This document shows, in pieces, positions 1-5,573 of a stretch of DNA of 11,790 bases (positions are counted from its first letter, which is position 1; each line of letters begins with the position of its first letter). Source of the stretch: an uncultured Clostridia bacterium. GTDB taxonomy: Bacteria; Bacillota; Clostridia; Oscillospirales; CAG-272. The stretch is from NCBI GenBank assembly GCA_904501765.1, contig CAJGCM010000060.1:1-11790 (forward strand). The letters are read 5' to 3'. The position numbers and the translations under genes were made by a program. Under the pieces are notes generated by a model. That model saw only the letters and a list, made by a program, of their open reading frames with translations. It was not told the origin of the DNA and made no database searches.

Positions 1-101
1 ATTGTCGCTGCGAGAATTGCAAGAACCTGCTGGAATGCAAAGAGCAGCATCTGCGGGAATTTGGGTTTGTCGTGAACGCCGTAAACGAGATTGTTTGTCA
101 T
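1..101 (-). CDS. NCS2 family uracil/xanthine permease, N-terminal fragment
   Basis: Leftward gene cut off by the window edge; only the first 33 codons are visible. The peptide starts MTNNLVYGVHDKPKFPQ and continues LLFAFQQVLAILAAT. A short polar leader, a D-K-P-x(4)-LL-x-FA-x-QQ-x-LA segment and then the first hydrophobic helix are typical of nucleobase:cation symporter-2 proteins (UraA, PyrP, PbuX), which import uracil or xanthine across the membrane. The start is well supported: an AGGAGG-type site at 107-114 lies about 6 bases before the ATG, and a strong promoter lies upstream. The fragment cannot distinguish a uracil from a xanthine carrier. It is divergent from the downstream operon and shows no functional link to it. 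Confidence 0.75.
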   Translation of the reverse strand, partial: MTNNLVYGVHDKPKFPQMLLFAFQQVLAILAAT

Positions 102-146
102 AAGACTTCCTCCTATATTCGGGCGGGTTTTCCGCCTACCTCACAC

Positions 147-175
147 ATTATAGCACATAAAAACCGCAAAGTCAA
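147..175 (-). promoter_or_regulatory. sigma-A promoter of the NCS2 permease gene
   Basis: On the minus strand, TTGACT (170-175) and TATAAT (147-152) are separated by exactly 17 bases. The predicted leader is only about 40 nt. It contains a small GGCGG/CCGCC hairpin but has no room for a purine or pyrimidine riboswitch. Confidence 0.85.
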
Positions 176-461
176 CAAAATACGACAGGCTTTGAAAGAA
201 ATATTTAGTGATAATTTCCTGCCGCCGTTCCTTATACTGCTTTCCATAAACGAGAGCGGCTTATACGTAAAAATGAGCAGCTCTTAAAAGCGATAAATTT
301 CTCACCGTTACAGAGCCTTTGACAGAACGAAATCGAAAAATCTTACTACCGTTTATAAATCGGCGAAAACAATAGCTCCGTTTTTCAAGAAATATCCGAA
401 AGCTCTTCCCTTCACCTCTTTTACAAAAGCGAATCTACACCTCACTCCCCATTGCCGTCGG
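176..461. other. intergenic gap with no recognised gene
   Basis: I see no credible coding region, RNA gene or repeat here. The one open frame touching it (72-287, plus strand) overlaps the permease start and has no ribosome site. A TTGACA at 319-324 lacks a convincing -10 partner. Confidence 0.6.
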
Positions 462-490
462 TTGACAATTCGGGGAATTTGTGATATACT
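462..490 (+). promoter_or_regulatory. sigma-A promoter of the reductase/aconitase X operon
   Basis: TTGACA (462-467) and TATACT (485-490) are separated by 17 bases. Transcription should start near 497, immediately before or at a perfect palindrome (499-520). The leader to the ATG at 572 is about 75 nt. Confidence 0.88.
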
Positions 491-498
491 ATTATAGC

Positions 499-520
499 AC
501 TTGTTGAATTGTCAACAAGT
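499..520. promoter_or_regulatory. perfect inverted repeat at the transcription start, candidate operator
   Basis: ACTTGTTGA (499-507), spacer ATTG, TCAACAAGT (512-520): nine-base perfect arms. It sits just downstream of the -10 box, where a bound dimeric repressor would block initiation or clearance. Size and symmetry suit a MarR- or TetR-type regulator, but none is encoded in the window. No T-tract follows, so a terminator is unlikely. Confidence 0.6.
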
Positions 521-571
521 TAAACGGAATAACAAATAATTAAATTACACATATCGAAAGGACCTATCGTT

Positions 572-2641
572 ATGAACAAGACGGACGAAAAATACGAGGC
601 TCTGTTTACGCCTTGGAAGATTGGTAACGTTGAAATCAAGAACCGAATCGTAATGTGCCCTATGGGCGGTACGTCGCTTTTCGGCTGGTTTGAGCTTACG
701 GGCTGCCACTTCGATAAGGAGGCTGCAAAGCTTTTCCTTGAGAGAGCGAAAAACAACGTGGGACTTATTATTCCCGGAATTGCTCCGCTCCGCGATACCT
801 TCTGGGGCAAGTGGCTCTGGCAGAACAAAAAAATGTTTGAGGACCTGAAGGTATTTATGGAAGAAATCCATAAGACCGGCGCAAAGCTCTTTATACAGCT
901 GACCGCAGGTATGGGACGCTCCTGGGCTATTACGGAGCTTGTAGCTCCCTTACATAAAAACGGATTTACCCGCGCTCTTATCAAGCCTATTCTTGATACA
1001 AGTCACGAGCTTGCATCGCCTTCCCCTCAGCCCTCCCGCTGGGCCCACGATATTATCTGCCCCGAAATGACCGTAAAGCAGATTCACGAGATTATAGAGG
1101 CCTTTGCTAAAACTGCAAAGCTTTGCAAGGAGGCGGGCGTTGACGGAGTTGAGGTACATGCCGTTCACGAGGGATATTTGCTTGACCAGTTTGCTATCGA
1201 ATTCTTCAACAAGCGTACCGACGAATACGGCGGAAGCTTCGAAAACCGCTACCGCTTCGCAGCAGAGGTTGTAAAGGCTATTAAGGAAGAGTGCGGTGAG
1301 GATTATCCCGTATCACTCCGCTACTCGGTAGAGTCAAAAATGAAGGGCTTCTGCGAGGGCGCTATGCCCGGCGAGGATTACGTTGAGGTTGGACGGAATA
1401 TGGCAGAATCCGAGAAGGCTGCAAAATATCTTCAGGACGCAGGATACGATATGCTCAACGCCGACAACGGAACCTATGACTCCTGGTATTGGGCGCATCC
1501 GCCGATGTATATGCCTGAGAACTGCAACCTTGAGGACGTAGCGCACATTAAGAAATTCGTGGATATTCCCGTTGTTTGCGCCGGAAGAATGGATATGGAA
1601 ACAGGCGCTGCGGCTGTTGCAGATGGAAGAATAGATGCTGTGGGAGTTGCCCGTCAGTTCCTCGTTGACCCCGAGTGGGTGACTAAGCTTATCGAAGACA
1701 GGCTTGAGGATATCAAGCCCTGTATATGCTGCCATAGCGGTTGCTTTAATTTCTCGTCCTCAAAGGGACACGCAAACACTCAGGACCTTTCGGACACTAT
1801 GGGACTTGCCCGCTGCGCTTTAAACCCCGAAACAATGCAGTCCAAAAAATACTACGTTGAGCCTGCAAAGAAATCAAAAAAGATTGCCATTATCGGCGGC
1901 GGTATCGGCGGTATGGAGGCAGCTATTCTCTGCGCAAAGCGTGGACACAAGGTTACTCTGTACGAAAAGACCGATAAGCTCGGCGGCGTATTTATTGCGG
2001 CTGCCGCTCCATCCTTCAAGGAAAAGGACAGAGCGCTTATTGCCTGGTATATCCGTGAAGTTTCAAAATACCCAATCGACGTTAAGCTGAACACCGAAGT
2101 CACCGACGTTAAGGCTCTTGATGCTGACGAAATTATCGTAGCAACCGGCGCTGTCGCGAAGAAAATACCCGTTAAGGGCGCTGATACGGCTATTGAGGCT
2201 GTGGATTACCTTCTCGGCAATAAGGCTGTCGGCGAGAACGTTGCGGTTATAGGCGGCGGACTTACGGGCTGCGAAATAGCATACGACCTTTACCTTAACG
2301 GCAAAAAGCCTGTTATAGTAGAGATGCAGGACGACCTTATCACCACAAAGGGCGTCTGCCTTGCAAACACAAGCTACCTGCGTGATTTCTTCAAAACCAA
2401 CAAGGTTCCGGTATATCTTGAAACCTCACTTTCGGAAATCAACGACGGCTCTGTTCTGCTTCGGGACCGTGAGGGCAAGAGCTTTGAGGTTAAAGTTGAT
2501 TCGGTTATTCTCTCGGTAGGCTATAATCCTGCACCCGTCCTTTCCAAGGGCAAACGTATACACGTTATCGGAGATGCCGCAAAGGTTGGCAACCTCCGCA
2601 CCGTTATCTGGGGCGCTTGGAGCACCTGTATGAAACTGTGA
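572..2641 (+). CDS. OYE-like FMN/4Fe-4S/FAD enoate reductase family protein (FadH/BaiCD/FldZ type)
   Basis: This 689-aa flavoprotein has the layout of clostridial 2-enoate reductases and 2,4-dienoyl-CoA reductase. An N-terminal old-yellow-enzyme TIM barrel (about 1-375) opens with LFTPWKIGNVEIKNRIV. Its HAVHEGYLLDQF segment (196-207) places Tyr202 where FadH has its catalytic tyrosine. Cluster ligands are probably C384, C387, C391 and C415. An FAD-binding GGGIGG follows at 442-447 and a NAD(P)-binding GGGLTG at 561-566. Family members pass NAD(P)H electrons through FAD and the cluster to FMN and reduce a C=C bond conjugated to a carboxyl or thioester. AAAGGA (557-562) supports the start. It is the first gene of an operon with aconitase X, suggesting reduction of an unsaturated acid made by that dehydratase. 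There is an extra C386, and 23 residues separate the third and fourth ligands, longer than I recall for FadH. The exact substrate cannot be read from sequence. Confidence 0.85.
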   Translation: MNKTDEKYEALFTPWKIGNVEIKNRIVMCPMGGTSLFGWFELTGCHFDKEAAKLFLERAKNNVGLIIPGIAPLRDTFWGKWLWQNKKMFEDLKVFMEEIHKTGAKLFIQLTAGMGRSWAITELVAPLHKNGFTRALIKPILDTSHELASPSPQPSRWAHDIICPEMTVKQIHEIIEAFAKTAKLCKEAGVDGVEVHAVHEGYLLDQFAIEFFNKRTDEYGGSFENRYRFAAEVVKAIKEECGEDYPVSLRYSVESKMKGFCEGAMPGEDYVEVGRNMAESEKAAKYLQDAGYDMLNADNGTYDSWYWAHPPMYMPENCNLEDVAHIKKFVDIPVVCAGRMDMETGAAAVADGRIDAVGVARQFLVDPEWVTKLIEDRLEDIKPCICCHSGCFNFSSSKGHANTQDLSDTMGLARCALNPETMQSKKYYVEPAKKSKKIAIIGGGIGGMEAAILCAKRGHKVTLYEKTDKLGGVFIAAAAPSFKEKDRALIAWYIREVSKYPIDVKLNTEVTDVKALDADEIIVATGAVAKKIPVKGADTAIEAVDYLLGNKAVGENVAVIGGGLTGCEIAYDLYLNGKKPVIVEMQDDLITTKGVCLANTSYLRDFFKTNKVPVYLETSLSEINDGSVLLRDREGKSFEVKVDSVILSVGYNPAPVLSKGKRIHVIGDAAKVGNLRTVIWGAWSTCMKL

Positions 2642-2664
2642 TAATCTGAGAAGGAGAAATAAAA

Positions 2665-3939
2665 ATGATACTTACAAAAGAACAACAAGCCATTCTTGAT
2701 GGCGAACGTGGCGAAACTCTTGCGAAGGTTATGAAAACCCTCGTAATGTACGGTGACGCATTTGAAGCGGAGAAGCTCGTGCCCATCACCTCAAAATACA
2801 ATCACCTCGTGACCTCCTTCGGACTTAAGGTAATGTCCCCCGTTTACGACCTTATGCAGAAGCTTCTTGATGCGGGCGTATCCTCGGGGCAAAAATTCTC
2901 CGTTGACCCCCGCCCTCTCGACAAGAACGTTCCCGCAAACATTCTGCAAAACTTTGTTTTTAACAAATTTATGTATACCAAGCAGAGCTTTTATGAAAAT
3001 CAGCTTGAAAAGCTGGGACTTATGGACAAAAACGCTTTCACCTGTACCTGCTATATGGACGAGGTCGGAAACAAGCCGAACAAGGGCGACGTTCTTTCCT
3101 GGGCGGAATCAAGCGCAGTCGTTTATGCAAACTCCGTTCTTGGCGCAAGGTGCAACAGAAACTCCGGCATTATAGATATTATGGGCTCTATCGTTGGCTA
3201 CGTTCCCTATTTTGGGCTTCTCACCGACGAGGGCAGAAAGGCTACCTGGGTCGTTAAAATTCAAACCACCTGCAAGCCTGAGGCGCAGCTTATCGGCTCC
3301 GCTATTGGTATGAAGGTTATGGAAGACGTTCCTTACGTTGTAGGGCTTGACAAGTGGCTCGGAAACGAGCTTAACGACGCTGCCTGCGCATACCTTAAGG
3401 ACTTTGGCGCAGCTACGGCTTCAAACGGCGCTGTCGGACTTTATCATATTGCAAATCTTACACCCGAGGCGCTTGAGCTTGGAGAGAGCCTTATCGCAGA
3501 GGGCGCAAAGGAATACGTCATTGACGACGCAGAGCTTGAGCGAGTAAAGAATGACTATCCCGTTATCTGGAAAAAGCCCGATGCAAAGCCAAAGCTTTGC
3601 TTTGTTGGTTGTCCTCACCTCTCCCTTGAGCAGCTTAAGGAATGGACAGTGAAGCTTGAAGAGGAGCTGAAAAAGAACGGCAAGAAGAAGGTAACCATAA
3701 AAACCGTATTCACCGCCGCTCCCGGTGTTCTTGAAGCCTTTGAGAAAACCGAATACGCGGCAAGACTCAAGGCAACCGGCGTTATTACCTCTTATATATG
3801 CCCCTTGATGTATATGAACAATCCGCTTTGCAAAAAGATGCCCGTAATTACCTCGTCTAACAAGCTCCGCACTTACACGAGCGCAAGATATTACACCGAT
3901 GCGGAAATTCTCACTACCATTACAGGAGGTAAGCTTTAA
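2665..3939 (+). CDS. aconitase X catalytic (large) subunit, DUF521
   Basis: This 424-aa protein matches the catalytic domain of aconitase X. Family hallmarks are SWAESSAVVYANSVLGARCNR (145-165) followed by G-rich I-D-I-M-G-S, then CFVGCPHLSLEQ (312-323), and a C-terminal ICPLMYMN...TSSNKLRTYTSARYY region (379-410). Likely metal or Fe-S ligands are C127 or C129, C316 and C380; this is inferred from position. Known members dehydrate cis-3-hydroxy-L-proline (bacteria) or phosphomevalonate (archaea). The swivel domain is a separate gene here, as in two-subunit types, rather than fused. AAGGAG (2651-2656) supports the ATG, 23 bases after the reductase stop, and the stop overlaps the small-subunit start as TAATG. 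The usual Thr of the GAR-T-NR motif appears as Cys163, from memory of the family. Substrate unknown; the reductase partner argues for a hydroxy acid whose dehydration product is then reduced. Confidence 0.87.
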   Translation: MILTKEQQAILDGERGETLAKVMKTLVMYGDAFEAEKLVPITSKYNHLVTSFGLKVMSPVYDLMQKLLDAGVSSGQKFSVDPRPLDKNVPANILQNFVFNKFMYTKQSFYENQLEKLGLMDKNAFTCTCYMDEVGNKPNKGDVLSWAESSAVVYANSVLGARCNRNSGIIDIMGSIVGYVPYFGLLTDEGRKATWVVKIQTTCKPEAQLIGSAIGMKVMEDVPYVVGLDKWLGNELNDAACAYLKDFGAATASNGAVGLYHIANLTPEALELGESLIAEGAKEYVIDDAELERVKNDYPVIWKKPDAKPKLCFVGCPHLSLEQLKEWTVKLEEELKKNGKKKVTIKTVFTAAPGVLEAFEKTEYAARLKATGVITSYICPLMYMNNPLCKKMPVITSSNKLRTYTSARYYTDAEILTTITGGKL

Positions 3940-4382
3940 TGAAACAGTTTAAAGGAAGAGTGGTAACTCCCGGCGAGGTAACAGCCGAGGCAGTTGTTAC
4001 AAAGGAAGGCTTCAACACGCTTGCTTCCTTCCAGATGGCGCTTCAGTTTGGCGATAAAGAGGTTAAATGCGGCGACCAGAGCAATAAGGAGCTTTACGGT
4101 AAGCCGCTGATTGGTAAGGCGCTCTGCCTGCCGCAGACTATCGGCTCAACTACAGGCGGACTTGTTCTTTACTGCGCCTGCGCTATGGAAAGAAACCCTG
4201 CTTGTATGCTTTTTGCCAACCATATCGATTCCCTTGCGGCGGCGGGAGCTGTTCTTGCGGACGTTTGGGTAGACGGCGTTACGATGCCTGTTGTTGACGG
4301 GCTGGGTGAGGAATTCCTCGAATACGTCAAGGACGGAATGAAAATCACCGTTAAGGCAGACGGAGTAGTTGAGGTTGAATAA
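3939..4382 (+). CDS. aconitase X swivel (small) subunit, DUF126
   Basis: This 147-aa protein matches DUF126, the mobile swivel domain that closes over the aconitase X active site. The central GKALCLPQTIGSTTGGLVLY stretch (59-78) holds the conserved P-x(3)-G-S-T motif with Ser70, which in the family is the catalytic serine. A D-x-L-A-A-x-GAVLADVW segment follows, then a short beta C-terminus (ITVKADGVVEVE). It overlaps the large-subunit stop by one base, with AGGAGG about 7 bases upstream inside that gene, pointing to translational coupling and a fixed-ratio complex. Five cysteines (44, 63, 79, 81, 89) are many for such a short protein. It is the last gene before the operon terminator. Confidence 0.86.
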   Translation: MKQFKGRVVTPGEVTAEAVVTKEGFNTLASFQMALQFGDKEVKCGDQSNKELYGKPLIGKALCLPQTIGSTTGGLVLYCACAMERNPACMLFANHIDSLAAAGAVLADVWVDGVTMPVVDGLGEEFLEYVKDGMKITVKADGVVEVE

Positions 4383-4402
4383 AGATAAAAGCAAAAAATT
4401 CG

Positions 4403-4428
4403 GGGCTGACCGCTTGGTCAGCCCTTTT
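4403..4428 (+). terminator. Rho-independent terminator of the reductase/aconitase X operon
   Basis: A perfect 9-bp stem, GGGCTGACC/GGTCAGCCC, with a GCTT loop is followed by TTTT. It lies 20 bases after the small-subunit stop. Confidence 0.93.
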
Positions 4429-4439
4429 AACATTACATC

Positions 4440-4673
4440 TCTTCATACGCAGAGCGTATATTATCTGCGCAGCAGATATCATATCTGCGGTATATCACCC
4501 GTCCCGCCAGGAAACGGATATCGTTGAAAAAGTGCGCTTTTCTTGGTCGAATGCAGCATTCGCCATAGCGAAGATGCACGCTCCCTGCGCCTTGAAAGTG
4601 AACTTTCACTCCTTCGGTCGCTGTATGTGAACCTGCTTTGCTTCGCAAACAGAACCTAATCGACACACCAATC
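4440..4673. repeat. hairpin-rich noncoding repeat element
   Basis: This stretch packs short perfect hairpins. ATACGC-AGA-GCGTAT is at 4445-4459, ATCTGC-GCA-GCAGAT at 4463-4477, GAATG-CAG-CATTC at 4549-4561, TTCGC-CATA-GCGAA at 4559-4572, and TGAAAGT-GA-ACTTTCA at 4593-4608. The first two are followed by ATAT/ATATCAT linkers and a third partial unit. The open frames crossing it lack ribosome sites and run into the tRNA. From memory, similar hairpin strings are scattered between genes in gut Ruminococcaceae; I cannot confirm copy number here. Confidence 0.6.
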
Positions 4674-4711
4674 GAAAAAGCCAATCCAAACCGCAAGGGT
4701 CCAGATTGGCT
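4674..4711 (-). terminator. terminator downstream of tRNA-Pro
   Basis: On the minus strand, AGCCAATC (revcomp of 4704-4711) pairs with GATTGGCT (revcomp of 4679-4686), followed by a T-run (4675-4679). It begins four bases after the tRNA CCA end. T-rich sequence on both sides makes it possibly bidirectional. Confidence 0.82.
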
Positions 4712-4714
4712 TTT

Positions 4715-4790
4715 TGGTCGGAATGACAGGATTTGAACCTGCGACATCCTGCTCCCAAAGCAGGCGCGCTACCAACTGCGCTACATCCCG
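4715..4790 (-). tRNA. tRNA-Pro (anticodon TGG), CCA encoded
   Basis: This is a complete 76-nt tRNA on the minus strand. The acceptor CGGGATG pairs with CATTCCG. The D arm is GCGC-AGTTGGTA-GCGC. The anticodon arm is CCTGC-TTTGGGA-GCAGG, placing TGG at 34-36. The T arm is GCAGG-TTCAAAT-CCTGT. Discriminator A is followed by genomic CCA (4715-4717). No convincing promoter lies directly upstream. The nearest strong one is at 5322-5350, beyond two broken copies of the same tRNA, so it is probably matured from a long precursor ending at the terminator 4674-4711. Confidence 0.95.
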
Positions 4791-4833
4791 ATTATTAAAT
4801 TTTAGTTTTGTTTGTCTTCCGACTTTAGTGCTG

Positions 4834-4976
4834 CAAAGCAGGCGCGCTTCCTGTTGCAACTAAGGCTCTGCCTTCGTGTTATCCACTCGTCAATCGCCAA
4901 GTTGCTGCCACTCCTTTTTTCTCGCTTATCCCTCCGTCGAGGCGCTCGAAAACGTCCCCAACTGCGCTACATCCCG
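4834..4976 (-). pseudogene. broken tRNA-Pro copy 1, split in the D loop by a 109-bp insert
   Basis: Read leftward, 4958-4976 matches the first 19 bases of the intact tRNA (acceptor 5' strand, D stem, first part of the D loop). A 109-bp insert (4849-4957) replaces a single base of the D loop. The match then resumes for 15 bases (4834-4848) through the D stem and into the anticodon arm. After CTTTG the similarity stops; variable region, T arm and acceptor 3' strand are missing. It cannot make a normal tRNA. Confidence 0.85.
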
Positions 4977-4987
4977 AAACAATTTAT
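4834..4987. repeat. 154-bp direct repeat, copy 1
   Basis: By eye it is identical to 5152-5305 except at two positions (4890 and 4980), at an offset of 318 bases. It contains the tRNA-Pro fragments, the D-loop insert and 11 bases beyond the tRNA 5' end. This suggests one insertion followed by duplication of the whole unit. A small AAGGC-TCT-GCCTT hairpin lies at 4862-4874. Confidence 0.95.
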
Positions 4988-5016
4988 GAAATTAAAAATT
5001 AACTGAGCAAGATACC

Positions 5017-5294
5017 CCTGCGACATCCTCGGCTTCGCCGCCGGATTGCGGTTCCCGAAATTTTTAAGCTCGTAAAAACTCGCAAAATTTCGACCGCTGC
5101 TCCAAATCGCCTTCCCTTAATCCTCCACCGGAGGCGGTCAGGCTTTTTGCCCAAAGCAGGCGCGCTTCCTGTTGCAACTAAGGCTCTGCCTTCGTGTTAT
5201 CCACTCGCCAATCGCCAAGTTGCTGCCACTCCTTTTTTCTCGCTTATCCCTCCGTCGAGGCGCTCGAAAACGTCCCCAACTGCGCTACATCCCG
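5017..5294 (-). pseudogene. broken tRNA-Pro copy 2, split by two inserts
   Basis: Read leftward, 5276-5294 matches the 5' end of tRNA-Pro as far as the D loop. The same 109-bp insert as in copy 1 follows (5167-5275), then 17 bases matching the D stem/anticodon region (5150-5166). A second, unrelated 120-bp insert (5030-5149) comes next, then 13 bases matching the anticodon 3' edge, variable region and T stem (5017-5029). The T loop onward is lost. It is closest to the promoter and therefore first in the putative transcript. Confidence 0.83.
5030..5149. repeat. 120-bp structured insert inside broken tRNA copy 2
   Basis: Foldable, noncoding insert. CGAAATTTT (5056-5064) pairs with AAAATTTCG (5084-5092), extended across a 3-base bulge by GCGGT (5048-5052) with ACCGC (5093-5097). 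Small hairpins flank it: CGGC-TTC-GCCG at 5030-5040 and CCTCC-ACC-GGAGG at 5122-5134. It has no open frame or target-site duplication that I can see. A mobile or REP-like palindromic element is an inference. Confidence 0.6.
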
Positions 5295-5305
5295 AAATAA
5301 TTTAT
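5152..5305. repeat. 154-bp direct repeat, copy 2
   Basis: Partner of 4834-4987 with two single-base differences. Its outer edge lies 16 bases from the -10 box of the leftward tRNA promoter, so the AT-rich sequence before the tRNA 5' end was duplicated too. Confidence 0.95.
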
Positions 5306-5321
5306 TCCTGCAACGGTAGGT

Positions 5322-5350
5322 ATTATAACAAAAACATTAAAAAAAGTCAA
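5322..5350 (-). promoter_or_regulatory. promoter of the leftward tRNA-Pro array
   Basis: On the minus strand, TTGACT (5345-5350) and TATAAT (5322-5327) are 17 bases apart. The expected start near 5315 is about 20 bases before the first tRNA-like sequence. The next strong terminator is 4674-4711, giving a precursor of about 640 nt. It is divergent from the kinase promoter at 5412-5440. Confidence 0.83.
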
Positions 5351-5411
5351 TAGCTACTTAGAAGATTTGCTTTAGATTTTGAGAAGACTTGCATTGTTTG
5401 CCTTTTCGTTA

Positions 5412-5440
5412 TTGAAAAAACGACAAAAAAATGCTATAAT
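5412..5440 (+). promoter_or_regulatory. promoter of the two-component system operon
   Basis: TTGAAA (5412-5417), 17-base spacer, TATAAT (5435-5440). Transcription would start near 5447, just before a GCGGT-TTTTT-ACCGC hairpin (5451-5465). A second TATAAT at 5485-5490 has no clear -35 box. Confidence 0.78.
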
Positions 5441-5564
5441 TTACGTGGTAGCGGTTTTTTACCGCATCTTAACCGATTTTGTTGTATAATTTTTATGTGC
5501 GCTATTCGTTTTGCTTAAGCGTTTACGTTTCTCATTCAAACAGACGTAAAAATTTCATTTACGG
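5440..5564 (+). promoter_or_regulatory. leader with repeated TTTACGT heptamers, candidate regulator sites
   Basis: TTTACGT occurs at 5440-5446 and 5522-5528, and inverted as ACGTAAA at 5544-5550. A one-mismatch copy, TTTACGG, lies at 5558-5564 against the ribosome site. The 5522/5544 pair could form a 7-bp hairpin with a 15-nt loop, or be an operator. Autoregulation by the encoded response regulator is a plausible inference. Confidence 0.4.
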
Positions 5565-5573
5565 AGGATTGCT

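Noticed and set aside
102..146. Riboswitch or attenuator before the permease
   Set aside because: The leader from the predicted start is only about 40 nt with one small hairpin, too short for known purine or pyrimidine leaders.
72..287. Rightward 71-codon frame
   Set aside because: It is antisense to the permease start and promoter, with no ribosome site and no family signature.
319..348. Possible rightward promoter starting with TTGACA
   Set aside because: At 17-18 bases spacing the -10 would be CTTACT or TTACTA, a poor match, and no gene follows before the strong promoter at 462.
520..984. Leftward 154-codon frame opposite the reductase gene
   Set aside because: It is a shadow of the well-supported reductase frame, and its end overlaps the reductase leader and candidate operator.
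4433..4859. Leftward open frames of 104 and 67 codons
   Set aside because: They run through the tRNA-Pro gene, its terminator and the hairpin repeats, and have no ribosome site.
4834..5305. CRISPR array or group I intron
   Set aside because: Only two 154-bp copies with a long, non-spacer-like interval exclude CRISPR. The 109-bp insert is far too short for a group I intron and lies in the D loop rather than the anticodon loop.
4812..5353. Two rightward open frames with nearly identical peptides
   Set aside because: The shared peptide is only the translation of the 154-bp repeat containing antisense tRNA fragments; no ribosome site or promoter.
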